Below are positions 7,822 through 16,393 of a DNA stretch of 48,636 nucleotides, one piece after another. Positions within the stretch are counted from its first letter, which is position 1. The number at the start of each line of letters is the position of its first letter. Source of the DNA: Verrucomicrobiales bacterium (GTDB lineage: Bacteria; Verrucomicrobiota; Verrucomicrobiia; Limisphaerales; UBA9464); contig JAEUHD010000232.1 of NCBI GenBank assembly GCA_016793645.1, positions 1 through 48,636 on the forward strand, in the 5' to 3' direction. A program made the position numbers and the translations under genes. Under the pieces are notes generated by a model. It was not told the origin of the DNA. It saw only the letters and a list, made by a program, of their open reading frames with translations, and did no database searches.

Positions 7822-8259
7822 CTATCGGCGCCGGAGCGGGCGGGTGTCGGAGGGGAAGGCATTGACGAGGTGGCGGATCTCGCGGACGTCGCCTGCGGAC
7901 AACAGGACCTCCACGACGTCGAAGCGGGATTTGACGCGCCGGTCCGGAAGTTGGCGCAGGTAGTCTTCCGCCGTGAGGGACAACAGTCGCCGTTTCCGGG
8001 CATCCACCGCGGCCGCGGGACGGGTCCATTCCTCCGACGACCGCGTCTTCACTTCCACGAAGACCAGGCAGTCGTCCTCGCGGAGAATCAGGTCGATCTC
8101 GCCGTGGCGGGACCGGTAGTTGGCGGCGAGGAATTTCATGCCGGTGGCGACCAACTCGCGGAGTGCGGCGTCCTCACCCAGGCGTCCCCGACGGAGGTGC
8201 TCGGGAGGTTGCGGGCGGCGGGGCCTCCAACGTTCCCAGAGCTGCCGCCACAGGCGCAT
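7822..8259 (-). CDS. yraN: YraN/UPF0102 family protein
   Basis: A 145-residue protein of the YraN family, which has a restriction-endonuclease-like core. Its exact substrate is not established, but its usual neighbour is ribonuclease HII, as here. Motifs seen: RRGRLGEDAALREL (23-36), NYRSRHGEIDLI (47-58) with the Glu and Asp of the nuclease core, and FVEVKTRS (67-74), which supplies the conserved Glu and Lys. The length is close to the usual 115-130 plus a basic N-terminal extension. It starts 9 bases after the rnhB stop on the same strand, so the two are likely co-transcribed. It ends convergent with the DUF1501 gene. Confidence 0.92.
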   Translation of the reverse strand: MRLWRQLWERWRPRRPQPPEHLRRGRLGEDAALRELVATGMKFLAANYRSRHGEIDLILREDDCLVFVEVKTRSSEEWTRPAAAVDARKRRLLSLTAEDYLRQLPDRRVKSRFDVVEVLLSAGDVREIRHLVNAFPSDTRPLRRR

Positions 8260-8268
8260 CGGAATCCT

Positions 8269-8970
8269 TCAGGACGGAAACAACTCCGGCTCCGGCTTCC
8301 GGATCGGGGCGAAGCTGCGCCGGTGAATCGGGCAGGGACCGAGGCGTGCGAGGACGGCCAGATGGTCGGGCGTCGGATAGCCCTTGTGTTGTGCAAACCC
8401 GTATTCCGGCCACCGAGCGTCAGCCTCCCGCATCCAGCGATCCCGGGTCACCTTCGCGAGGACGCTGGCCGCGGCGATCGAGTAACTCCGGCCGTCCCCC
8501 TTCACCAGTGGAGTCTGGGGCAGGATCAGGCTCCGGACCCGGGTTCCATCCACCAGCGCGTGTTCCGGACGCGGCTTCAGTTTCGCGAGCGCTTCATTCA
8601 TGCCGCGGTGGGTCGCCTGCAGAATGTTGATGGTGTCGATGATCCCGGCCTCGATGGTGGCGATCGCGCATTCCACCTGGGCGTCCCCGGTCAACCGGTG
8701 AAAGAACTGTTCCCGCTGTTGCTCGGTGAGCTGCTTGGAATCGTTCAGGTCCCGAAGGTCTGCGGGCATCCCCTCCCGGATCCAGGTTCCCGGGAGAATG
8801 ACGGCCGCGGCGACCACCGGGCCCGCGAGAGGACCGCGCCCCGCCTCATCGACTCCGGCCACCCGCGTCAGTCCGCGCGCAAGGCAGTCCCGCTCGAACT
8901 GGAAGCGGTCTGAGGGTTGGACGCGGGGCGGCACGACCCAAGGCTGGACCGCGATGGGGACGTCGGGCAA
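8269..8970 (-). CDS. rnhB: Ribonuclease HII
   Basis: A 233-residue enzyme that cleaves RNA in RNA-DNA hybrids and single ribonucleotides embedded in DNA, in the cytoplasm. Active-site acids are all visible: Asp41 and Glu42 in GVDEAGRGPLAGP, Asp141 in ALVDGT, and Asp177 in AAASVLAKVTRD. KGDGRSYSIAAAS (157-169) is also diagnostic. The first 30 residues are a short extension. Length is normal for the family. It is the upstream gene of a pair with yraN. Confidence 0.96.
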   Translation of the reverse strand: MPDVPIAVQPWVVPPRVQPSDRFQFERDCLARGLTRVAGVDEAGRGPLAGPVVAAAVILPGTWIREGMPADLRDLNDSKQLTEQQREQFFHRLTGDAQVECAIATIEAGIIDTINILQATHRGMNEALAKLKPRPEHALVDGTRVRSLILPQTPLVKGDGRSYSIAAASVLAKVTRDRWMREADARWPEYGFAQHKGYPTPDHLAVLARLGPCPIHRRSFAPIRKPEPELFPS

Positions 8971-9022
8971 TCGTTGAAGTCAGGGAGGACCGGCGTGCGG
9001 TTGGCATCCCCGGAGCGGGGAA

Positions 9023-10348
9023 TCAAATCGTCCAGCCGCGGCGATCCTTCTGGGAAACGAAGCGGTTTGCCGCCGGGTCGTTGGTCACGCGCAGGGCGTC
9101 GCGATCCCAGTCAATGGGGTGGCCGGCACGGACGGCGACATTTCCGAGGAGGACGATTTCGGTCATGGGACCCGCAACCTCGAAATCCGAGAGCGCCCTG
9201 GGCCCACCCTTGCAGGCGTTGATCCATTCCTCGTAGTGGCAGCGATCCCAGTTGGAACACTTCGGCAGCGTCTCGGGGACCTGCTTGAAGTCGGTGACCG
9301 TGCGTCCGGACCGGAACTTCGCGCCGCCGTTGTAATTGCTGAGCATGACGTCGTCGCGTCCGACGAAGATCACGCCGTTGTCCGCGTAGGCTTCCGCCGG
9401 GAACAGGGCCACGGGCGGAAGCTGTCCGCCATCGTACCACCACAGGGTATAGGCCGGACGGGTTCCCTCGGCGGGGATTTCCCAGCGCACCTTTGACCAC
9501 CGGGGTCCGGACACGTCGGTCATCCCCTCGCTGCCGGCCTCGACGCGCGTGGCGTTGCGGATGCCGAGGGCCATGTCGGGGAGGTTGAAGAGGTGGCATC
9601 CCATGTCCCCGAGGGCGCCGGTCCCGAAATCCCAGAATCCGCGCCAGTTGAACGGAAGGTAGGCCGGGTTGTAGGGACGCGTCTCTGCGACCCCGAGCCA
9701 GAGATCCCAGTCCAGGGTCTTGGGAACCGGCGGGGTGGCGGTCGGAGCGCTGACGCCCTGGGGCCACCATTTTCCGGGACGGTCCGTCCAGCAATGAACC
9801 TCGTGCACCGGTCCGAGAACGCCGGCGCGGACCAGTTCCACCTCGCGACGCAGTTGTGGATGCGAGCGGCCCTGATTGCCCATCTGGGTGGCGACCTTGT
9901 ACTTCTTCGCCGCCTGGGTCAGGCGGCGCGCTTCCTCGATCGTGTGGGTGAGCGGCTTCTGGCAATAAACGCCCTTGCCGCGCTCGATGGCCCACATCGA
10001 GGGGAGGAAGTGCATGTGGTCCGGGGTCGAGACGGTGACCGCGTCAATGCCCTTGCCCATCTGGTCGAACATCACGCGGAAATCGCGGAACCGGCGCGCA
10101 TTGGGGAATTTCTTGAAGGCATCCGCCGCCCGGGCGTCGTCCACGTCACACAGCGCGACGAGGTTTTCGGAGTCGCATCCGGTGATGTCCACCATGCCTT
10201 TGCCGCCGACGCCGATGCCCGCGATGTTGAGCCGGTTGTTGGCGCCGAGCACCGGCAGCCGGCTGACGAAGGGAAAGGCCAGGGACGCGGCGGCAGACCG
10301 TTGGAGAAAGCTGCGGCGGGAGGTGCGCAATGGCTGTGGATGACTCAT
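9023..10348 (-). CDS. Tat-exported Gfo/Idh/MocA family oxidoreductase
   Basis: A 441-residue protein from the ATG at 10348, which places a twin-arginine signal (RTSRRSFLQRSAAASLAFPF) at the N-terminus. After the signal comes a Rossmann fold (LNIAGIGVGGKG, with ALCDVDDARA at the end of the second strand) and the family block STPDHMHFLPSMWAIERGK followed by VYCQKPLTHT, whose Lys-Pro is the conserved cofactor and catalytic site. The C-terminal half is the beta-sheet domain. These enzymes oxidise or reduce sugars and inositols with NAD(P). In exported members the cofactor is thought to travel folded through Tat. The substrate cannot be read from sequence. A paralogue lies at 40711-42114. No Shine-Dalgarno sequence is seen. 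Confidence 0.9.
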   Translation of the reverse strand: MSHPQPLRTSRRSFLQRSAAASLAFPFVSRLPVLGANNRLNIAGIGVGGKGMVDITGCDSENLVALCDVDDARAADAFKKFPNARRFRDFRVMFDQMGKGIDAVTVSTPDHMHFLPSMWAIERGKGVYCQKPLTHTIEEARRLTQAAKKYKVATQMGNQGRSHPQLRREVELVRAGVLGPVHEVHCWTDRPGKWWPQGVSAPTATPPVPKTLDWDLWLGVAETRPYNPAYLPFNWRGFWDFGTGALGDMGCHLFNLPDMALGIRNATRVEAGSEGMTDVSGPRWSKVRWEIPAEGTRPAYTLWWYDGGQLPPVALFPAEAYADNGVIFVGRDDVMLSNYNGGAKFRSGRTVTDFKQVPETLPKCSNWDRCHYEEWINACKGGPRALSDFEVAGPMTEIVLLGNVAVRAGHPIDWDRDALRVTNDPAANRFVSQKDRRGWTI

Positions 10349-10416
10349 GGGGGACGGTGGTGAAAGGCTAGGAGGTTGGACCCGCCGTGACCAGTATAAG
10401 CGCGTGGGGAGGGCTT

Positions 10417-11010
10417 TCAGGTCAGCAGCAGGAGAAGGCCGTGGTCGAGCTCGACGGTGCGTCGGACGAATTCCTGGAGCGCCCGGAGATTCTCCCACGC
10501 GTACTCGAAGACATCCTCGTCCGTGCGCGACCAGATCTGGGGATAGACGTCGGCGGCATCCATGGCCACCCCGTCAAAGCGTCGGGTTGCGACCTCCCGA
10601 TTGATCCTCGACAGGGCGGCATCGATTTCCCGGACCTCGGCGGGAGCGAACAATCGGGCGGGACCGTAGCCCACGTCCTCATCCCCCACGGTTGTCCCTC
10701 CGACCAGGATGAATCCGGCGGGGAAGGCCGCATCCTGGGCACTCCCCGTCAGGAGAAAATGGATGGCATTCCATGATTTGTCGGCATCGCCTTCGTCCCC
10801 GGGTTCCCGGCCCTCCAGGTGGGTGGCACCGGGCGTCCGACGGCGTCCGGCCCTTCCAAACCATCGGGACCAGAGGCCGGAGGATTCCGGGGTTTCGAAA
10901 TTCGGATCCGAAAGGGGACCGTCGAGAAAAGGACGCAACAGGGTGGGATGCCTGAGCAGGGCTTCGGCATTCCGGGGCGATACGCGGATATAACGGAGAA
11001 CCATTCCCAT
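10417..11010 (-). CDS. YfbM-like DUF1877 protein
   Basis: A 197-residue cytoplasmic protein from the ATG at 11010. A longer upstream frame looks non-coding. MGMVLRYIRVSP at the start, the central SWNAIHFLLTG block (about 100-110) and the closing YAWENLRALQEFV are typical of the DUF1877/YfbM group, whose function is unknown. The protein is soluble-looking, with no signal peptide. Residues 45-95 are a variable charged insert. It lies 68 bases upstream of the secreted oxidoreductase on the same strand, with no evident functional link, and is divergent from the small membrane protein gene. Confidence 0.8.
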   Translation of the reverse strand: MGMVLRYIRVSPRNAEALLRHPTLLRPFLDGPLSDPNFETPESSGLWSRWFGRAGRRRTPGATHLEGREPGDEGDADKSWNAIHFLLTGSAQDAAFPAGFILVGGTTVGDEDVGYGPARLFAPAEVREIDAALSRINREVATRRFDGVAMDAADVYPQIWSRTDEDVFEYAWENLRALQEFVRRTVELDHGLLLLLT

Positions 11011-11238
11011 GAGTGCAGCGTGGCGGGAGATGCATGGAGCGGGAAGCAGGATTCGGCGGGGCCCATCGTGCGAATTCCCCGTCGCAGGATCCCCCTGAGT
11101 TTCCCGGACCGACTCCCTTTGCCGCATCGTGGAGGGCCGGGGTGTTCGATTGCGGAGGAACGGGATTGCCTTCAGCCTCGCGCCGGGACGCTTTCTTGTT
11201 GGTGCCGGTCTCCTTCTGAAACCTATCCCACTCCCTTG

Positions 11239-11580
11239 ATGAACGCGCTCCGGTGGCTTTTGGGACTCATCACGGCGTGTGCCGGACTGGGATGGCTGCT
11301 GCTTTCATTCGTCGGAGGGCGATTCCGAGCATCCCTGGGCGCCTCGGAAACCCCGCTGCTCGTGGTGGGGGTTCCTGTCGTCGTGGCGGGCATTCTCCTC
11401 GCAGGCCTTGTGTTTCCGGGGCAGCGCGGTCTGCTTCATGCCGGCGCGGTGGTTTCGGTGTTGATTCTGGGCGTCTGTCTTCTGAATCCCGCGGGTTTGG
11501 GCGGTCTGGGCATCGTCTATTTTGGCCTGTGGCTGGTCTTCTACTTCCTGGCGGCGTGGCGGCCCGGGGCTGTGGATTGA
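11239..11580 (+). CDS. Small hydrophobic membrane protein
   Basis: A 113-residue protein from the ATG at 11239, with about four predicted membrane segments at 5-25, 38-58, 66-84 and 88-107. I do not recognise a family. Its composition is highly hydrophobic with few charged residues between helices. It is followed 29 bases later by the PAP2 gene on the same strand, so it may be part of the same transcript. The 229 bases separating it from the divergent YfbM-like gene contain no other supported feature. The frame upstream of the chosen start has no protein character. Confidence 0.6.
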   Translation: MNALRWLLGLITACAGLGWLLLSFVGGRFRASLGASETPLLVVGVPVVVAGILLAGLVFPGQRGLLHAGAVVSVLILGVCLLNPAGLGGLGIVYFGLWLVFYFLAAWRPGAVD

Positions 11581-11609
11581 GGCGGTTACTCCCTGGTCCT
11601 TTTCGATGG

Positions 11610-12617
11610 ATGGGGAGTCCCTTTGATTTTTTGCCGCGCTCTGGAAGGGTTCCGCCGTTCGTGGAGTCACCATCGCAATCCCCCCTGCTCGAAATCCCGG
11701 GAGTCCCCCGGGAACCGTTCATCCGCCCGGCATCCCCCGCCGTCGCCGTTCCCCGCACCCCCCGGGGCCTGCTGGTCCATGAGGTGGTGTTTGGGGTCTT
11801 TCTGGTCACGGCCTGGGTGCGGTCCATGGGGAGGGAGGGGCCGTTGGGTTCGGGGTCCCTGGGGGACGGTGGACTCCTGGTGTTGAACGGCGCGCTCATC
11901 GCCGCCTGCTGGATGCGCGAATCGGCCGGGTGGTGGCGCCTGCGCCTGTTGTTCTACGGAGTGGCGGTGAACCTGGTGTATTTCTTCATGCGGGAAGGGG
12001 CGCCGAGGGCGGGGCAGATTCACCATGATCTCTGGCTCAATTCCATCGACGTCGCCCTGCTGGGCCAGACGCCGGCGATGGGGTTGAAGTCATTCCGGGC
12101 CCCCGCGCTCACCGACGTCTTCAGCCTCTGCTACCTGTTCTTCTACCTGTACGTCATCACCAGCCTGATCCGTGCGCTCAGCGGCAACCTGTCCCAGGCG
12201 CGCCGGTTCATGGCGGGACTCGTGACGATTTACGGGGTCGGGTACCTCGGGTATGAGCTGGTTCCGGCGTCGGGTCCGTATGTCGCCTTTGCGTCCGAGT
12301 TCGGCGGGCCGCTGACCGGGGGATGGCCCACGTCCCTGAACGCGGCCGTGGTTCGGTTTGGCTCCAATGGCGTGGACGTCTTTCCCAGCCTCCACTGCGC
12401 CGTTTCCGCCTTCATTCTCTTCTTCGACGCACGGTTCCACCGCTCCCGGTTTTGGTGGTGCCTTGTCCCGTGCATCGGACTTTGGATCTCCACCCTGTAC
12501 CTGGGCTACCACTACGCCGTGGACGTGATCTGCGGCTTTGCCCTGACCGCACTGGGATTGACCCTGGCCTTCCGGCGTCCGGGGGGATTCGGGGCCGACG
12601 TTGCCAATCCCGCCTGA
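11610..12617 (+). CDS. PAP2-superfamily membrane phosphatase or phosphotransferase
   Basis: A 335-residue multi-pass protein, starting at the ATG at 11610. GTG at 11661 is a plausible alternative preceded by GGAAGGG. The frame further upstream is antisense-like. Two PAP2 signature parts are visible: FPSLHC (258-263, catalytic-type His262) and LGYHYAVDVICG (His301 and Asp305). This form, with PSLH and a compact C-terminal motif, matches the inositol-phosphorylceramide-synthase-like branch more than classical phosphatidate phosphatases. Likely role is transfer or removal of a phosphorylated head group on membrane lipids. The substrate is not determinable. At least six membrane helices are evident between residues 55 and 330. 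Confidence 0.82.
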   Translation: MGSPFDFLPRSGRVPPFVESPSQSPLLEIPGVPREPFIRPASPAVAVPRTPRGLLVHEVVFGVFLVTAWVRSMGREGPLGSGSLGDGGLLVLNGALIAACWMRESAGWWRLRLLFYGVAVNLVYFFMREGAPRAGQIHHDLWLNSIDVALLGQTPAMGLKSFRAPALTDVFSLCYLFFYLYVITSLIRALSGNLSQARRFMAGLVTIYGVGYLGYELVPASGPYVAFASEFGGPLTGGWPTSLNAAVVRFGSNGVDVFPSLHCAVSAFILFFDARFHRSRFWWCLVPCIGLWISTLYLGYHYAVDVICGFALTALGLTLAFRRPGGFGADVANPA

Positions 12618-12652
12618 TCCCCGTTGCCCGTCCCACCCTCGGACTTTCGTCC

Positions 12653-13093
12653 TCAGGGGAGGGGGACGCCCGCGTCCTCGTCCGGATCCCCGATGCGGGC
12701 TCCCCGGGATTCACGTCCGGCGAGAAAATTTCGAGTGGTCTTGATCAGCATGGTCAGCGAAAGCCCCATGAGCAGCAGGCCGGGAATTGCGATCAGGAAA
12801 TCCCCATGCAGGGCGGGGCTGGTCAGCAACAGCCCTCCCAGGAACATCATTCCAAACAACAGCCAGACCCCGGCCACCACCACCGGACTACGGGGATGAT
12901 CGGCCGCCTCGCGGTAGGCGCGGCCCTCGGCGAACAAGGACTCGAAGGGGCCGGTGGACGCGTAGGACGTCATGGGGGCGCCGCAATGCGAACAGAAGTT
13001 GGCCGCGGGGTCGTTGGGCTGGGCGCAACCGAGGCAAAGGGGAAGCTCGGGAGTGGCGTCCGGACGGACATTGGATTTGGGTTCGGCGTCCAT
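12653..13093 (-). CDS. Zinc-ribbon protein with two membrane helices
   Basis: A 146-residue protein from the ATG at 13093. The N-terminus holds a zinc ribbon with Cys20, Cys23, Cys34 and Cys37 (CLGC and FCSHCG), of the double-CxxC type often annotated as 'zinc-ribbon domain'. Two hydrophobic helices follow at about 71-91 and 97-117, and then an acidic tail ending EDAGVPLP. No enzymatic motif is seen, so it may serve as an assembly or regulatory membrane protein. It is convergent with the PAP2 gene, 35 bases apart. The 181 bases between it and the next leftward gene contain nothing I can support. Confidence 0.7.
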   Translation of the reverse strand: MDAEPKSNVRPDATPELPLCLGCAQPNDPAANFCSHCGAPMTSYASTGPFESLFAEGRAYREAADHPRSPVVVAGVWLLFGMMFLGGLLLTSPALHGDFLIAIPGLLLMGLSLTMLIKTTRNFLAGRESRGARIGDPDEDAGVPLP

Positions 13094-13274
13094 GTCATGC
13101 TCCGAGGGTTGGGCGTGAGGCCGGTCCGGGAGGATGGTCGGCACGCTGCCCGGGGCCGCACCACCGGTCAATGGGGATTATTCCGGTGGGCGGGTTCGTG
13201 AGACGCCGGGGACACGTTTCTTCATGCCCGGACTCCGGATCCCGGCCCGGCAGGGGACTGTCCCCGGGCGCTCG

Positions 13275-16202
13275 TCAGAGCTTTCCGTCCGCCTGCAGAT
13301 AAGCGATGAGGTCGAGAATCTCGTCCCGATGGAACGTGTTCAGCAGGCCTTCGGGCATGGGCGACACTGTGGACGCCGTCCGCGAGGACACGTCGGCGGG
13401 GCGGATCTCGGTCCGGGTGCCCTGGATGGGATCCACGATCAGGACGAGTTTCTGCGGGGAATCCTCGACGATGCGCCCCACGATTTCGTCGCCGTTCCTC
13501 ATCGAGACCGCGGTGTTCTGGTACTGCTCGGAGATGACCGCGCTGGGTTCGGTCAGGGACTTCAGGACGTCGACGGGAGCGTAGCGGGTCCCCACCCCGG
13601 TGAGGTCGGGTCCCACCGCGCCGCCCTCGCCTTGGAAGCGGTGACAGGAGGAGCATTGGGCTGCGGCATAGACCTCCCGGCCGCGTTTGAGGTCCCGTCC
13701 GGACTTCAGGCTGCCGATGGCGTCAATCAGGTCCGCGGTCTTCCAGTCACGCACCACCGTTCGCGCCGGGGCGGTCGCGGCGGCCGGAGCCTTCTTCGCC
13801 GCAAGCAGCATCGCCACCGGGGCCTTGTCTGCATCGGGCACCGCTTCAAACGACTCCTTGCGGAGATTCTTCACGAAATTGTCGAAGCTCGCGCCGTTGC
13901 CGGGTTCCAGTCCGACATCACGAAACCAGGTTTCAAAGGCCGCGGGATGCGCACCCGTGCGGTGTGCGGCCGTCGCGGCCTCGGGTCCAAACCAGGCGAA
14001 GTACCGCTGACGCAACCCGGGCGTCCATCCCGACTTCGCCTTTCGGAGGACGGTTTGGTAGTGGAGTTGTTCCTCCTGGGTCCGGGCCCGATCCCTCAGG
14101 TCCAGCGTGCGCGCAACCGCTTCCGGGGCATCGAGCGCAACGAGAAGTGCGGAGAGTTCGCGGTTCAGCGGCCAGGAGGCCGCCGGGTATTGGGCCAGCA
14201 GTTTGGTGCGCGCCATCGGCACGATTTCCTCCGGAATCCCGTGTCGGGAGGCGCTGACGGTGATCACGCGGAGCTTGTTGAGCTTCCACTCCTCGTCGAG
14301 GGAATCGAGCGGCCATCGCGCCACGGTCTTGAGCAGCGCCGCCTGGTCGGCGCCGGATCCGACACGGGCGAGGGCGAGCAGGGCGGTGAGGCCTGCGCGG
14401 GCATTGGTTTCGGAGAGGGCCCGGTCCCTCCAGGAGGCCACGGGTTGCGCCTCCAGGGCGACGCGGGCGGCGAACCGGAGGTGGCGGTCCGGACTCGACA
14501 GATCCGGCCATACCGCATCCACGGCGGAGGGATCCGGCGCACCCAGGAAGCGTTCGATCACATGGCGCCGATCCCGGGCGGCCGCGGCATCCGGGTCGGA
14601 TGCGACCGCCGGGGCGTCGGCGGGACCGGTGTAGGTGACCCGGTAGAGTCCGGAATGGGTTCCGCGGCCACCGGTGATGAAATAGAGCGCGCCGTCGGAG
14701 CCCACCGTGATGTCCGACACGTTCAAGGGCTTGCCCTTCACGAAGGTTTCAAAGGAGCCGGTGAAACTGGCCCCGTTGGGTTTCAGGAAGACGGCCAGGA
14801 TCCGGCCGTAGCTCCAGTCGGCGACGTACAGCGCCTGTCGGAAGCGCGGAGGAAACTGGGTGCCGGTTCCGAAGCACACCCCGGTCGGGGAACCGATGCC
14901 AATGTTGACCACCGCCGGCAGGGAATCGGCGTACTCCTCGGGCCACTTCGCACTCCCTTCCCGGAAACCCTGATCGCCGCCGCGCACCATGTGGTACACG
15001 CGCGTCGGGCGATACCACGGGGTGCCCCAGTCCCATTCCATGTCCGAATCAAATCCGAACAGTTCGCCTTCGGGACTGAACGCGAGGTCGTACGTGTTCC
15101 GTTCGCCCGCGGAATAGAGTTCGACGTTCCTTCCGTCGCGATCCATGCGCACCACATAACCACCGGGGGGCTTCCGGCCGGCTCCGAACCCATTGCCGTC
15201 CTCCATGCGCGGCAGCGCCAGGTCGTCGGCATAATGGCGAACCGCGGATCCCGGGCCCAGGTCCCTGGGGACGTCCACGAAGTTGCCATTGACGATGTAA
15301 AGGAGGTCGTCCGGTCCCCGCACAATGCCGTGTGCGCCGTGTTCCCCGGGCCCCCCGTCCCATCGATGGAGCAGTTCGACGCGATCATACTGGTCGTCGC
15401 CATTGGAATCGGTGATCCGGTAGAGGTGATAGCCATCGGGCCCCTCGGCGTTGGCGTAGAGGGCTCCAAACGCGCAGAGGAGCCCCATGGCGCCGCGGAC
15501 GGGCACCGGAATCGGTTCGATCCGGGAGATTTGTCCCTGCGCGTCCAGGGTCACCCGCAGCAGGGGTTCCTTTCCCTGGGGGCTGAGGAGGAGGCGTCCC
15601 TGGGGATCGGTGGTCATCGATACCCAGGAACCCTCCCCGGTCTCCGCGGAGCGAATGAGGTCCACCCGGAATCCGGAGGCGACCTGAAGGGTTTGGGACG
15701 CGGTGGCGGCGGGGATGAGCGGCACGTCGCCCCAGGGGGAAACCCCGAGTTTGCCGAATGATTTGACCGCCTGCCAGCCGCTGCGGGTTTCGGGGGCGAC
15801 CTGCCAGGTTCCGTCGCTTGCTACGACCTGCCGGGTTTCTCCGGGTCCGGATAGTTCCAGAAGGAAGAGCAGTGCGGCGGCGCCTCCGTCATTGCTGGCC
15901 TGGACTTCGATTTGATGGGTTCCCGGCGCCGGAAGTTCCTTGAGCGTCACCCGGGTGGGGCTGCTCCAGGATTCATTCTTGGCGACGAGGGCTCCGTCCA
16001 GTCGCACCTCGGCGTCATTGTCCGCAGCCACGGTCATCACCGCCTTGGTGATGCCCGCGGGCACGGTGAAGGACTTTCGAAAGACGCGGATTTCCTCCGG
16101 GTCGGGCGGTGCGGCGCTCCAAATCCATTCCGGCGTCTGCGCCCGGATCGTGGTCAGGGCGAGGGCCAGCAGTGCGGAAGCCAGGGTCAGTCGTTGGAGC
16201 AT
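13275..16202 (-). CDS. PVC-type membrane-bound dehydrogenase with C-terminal cytochrome c domain
   Basis: A 975-residue exported protein. The ATG at 16202 gives a clean signal peptide (LTLASALLALALTTIRAQ). Residues about 20-140 form a beta-rich sugar-binding-like domain (IRVFRKSFTVPAG). Residues about 165-490 form a beta-propeller like those of soluble quinoprotein dehydrogenases (GLLCAFGALYANAEGPDGYH and repeated strand motifs). Then comes an alpha-helical HEAT-like part, and a C-terminal haem c domain with CSSCH at 850-854 and GPDLTGVG downstream. This layout matches the TIGR02604/TIGR02603 families described from planctomycetes and verrucomicrobia. It probably oxidises a sugar or alcohol in the periplasm and passes electrons to the haem. 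The distal axial Met is likely in the region SPMPEGLLN. It is divergent from the sialate esterase gene. Confidence 0.92.
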   Translation of the reverse strand: MLQRLTLASALLALALTTIRAQTPEWIWSAAPPDPEEIRVFRKSFTVPAGITKAVMTVAADNDAEVRLDGALVAKNESWSSPTRVTLKELPAPGTHQIEVQASNDGGAAALLFLLELSGPGETRQVVASDGTWQVAPETRSGWQAVKSFGKLGVSPWGDVPLIPAATASQTLQVASGFRVDLIRSAETGEGSWVSMTTDPQGRLLLSPQGKEPLLRVTLDAQGQISRIEPIPVPVRGAMGLLCAFGALYANAEGPDGYHLYRITDSNGDDQYDRVELLHRWDGGPGEHGAHGIVRGPDDLLYIVNGNFVDVPRDLGPGSAVRHYADDLALPRMEDGNGFGAGRKPPGGYVVRMDRDGRNVELYSAGERNTYDLAFSPEGELFGFDSDMEWDWGTPWYRPTRVYHMVRGGDQGFREGSAKWPEEYADSLPAVVNIGIGSPTGVCFGTGTQFPPRFRQALYVADWSYGRILAVFLKPNGASFTGSFETFVKGKPLNVSDITVGSDGALYFITGGRGTHSGLYRVTYTGPADAPAVASDPDAAAARDRRHVIERFLGAPDPSAVDAVWPDLSSPDRHLRFAARVALEAQPVASWRDRALSETNARAGLTALLALARVGSGADQAALLKTVARWPLDSLDEEWKLNKLRVITVSASRHGIPEEIVPMARTKLLAQYPAASWPLNRELSALLVALDAPEAVARTLDLRDRARTQEEQLHYQTVLRKAKSGWTPGLRQRYFAWFGPEAATAAHRTGAHPAAFETWFRDVGLEPGNGASFDNFVKNLRKESFEAVPDADKAPVAMLLAAKKAPAAATAPARTVVRDWKTADLIDAIGSLKSGRDLKRGREVYAAAQCSSCHRFQGEGGAVGPDLTGVGTRYAPVDVLKSLTEPSAVISEQYQNTAVSMRNGDEIVGRIVEDSPQKLVLIVDPIQGTRTEIRPADVSSRTASTVSPMPEGLLNTFHRDEILDLIAYLQADGKL

Positions 16203-16393
16203 GGGGCTGGGTATCGAAAAGTCGGGAATTGGGGAAGGGACATTCAATTCGTCGCCGGCATTTCAGCAGACGGCAGGCCCGGGATTCCATTCACGGCGGG
16301 TCCGGGATGGTGACGGGGGCGCCGGAGGGACACGGACTTCCGCGAGGACGCGCATTGACCCGCGGCGCAGCTTGGGGTTCAACGAGCGGCACC

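Noticed and set aside
7811..7831. Hairpin GCGCCG/CGGCGC between the DUF1501 and yraN genes as a terminator
   Set aside because: The stem is only 6 bp, no T run follows on either strand, and it overlaps the yraN stop codon.
13134..15761. Open frame of 875 codons opposite the PVC-type dehydrogenase gene
   Set aside because: The opposite strand encodes a recognisable multi-domain cytochrome protein over the same span. The antisense frame shows no family motif.
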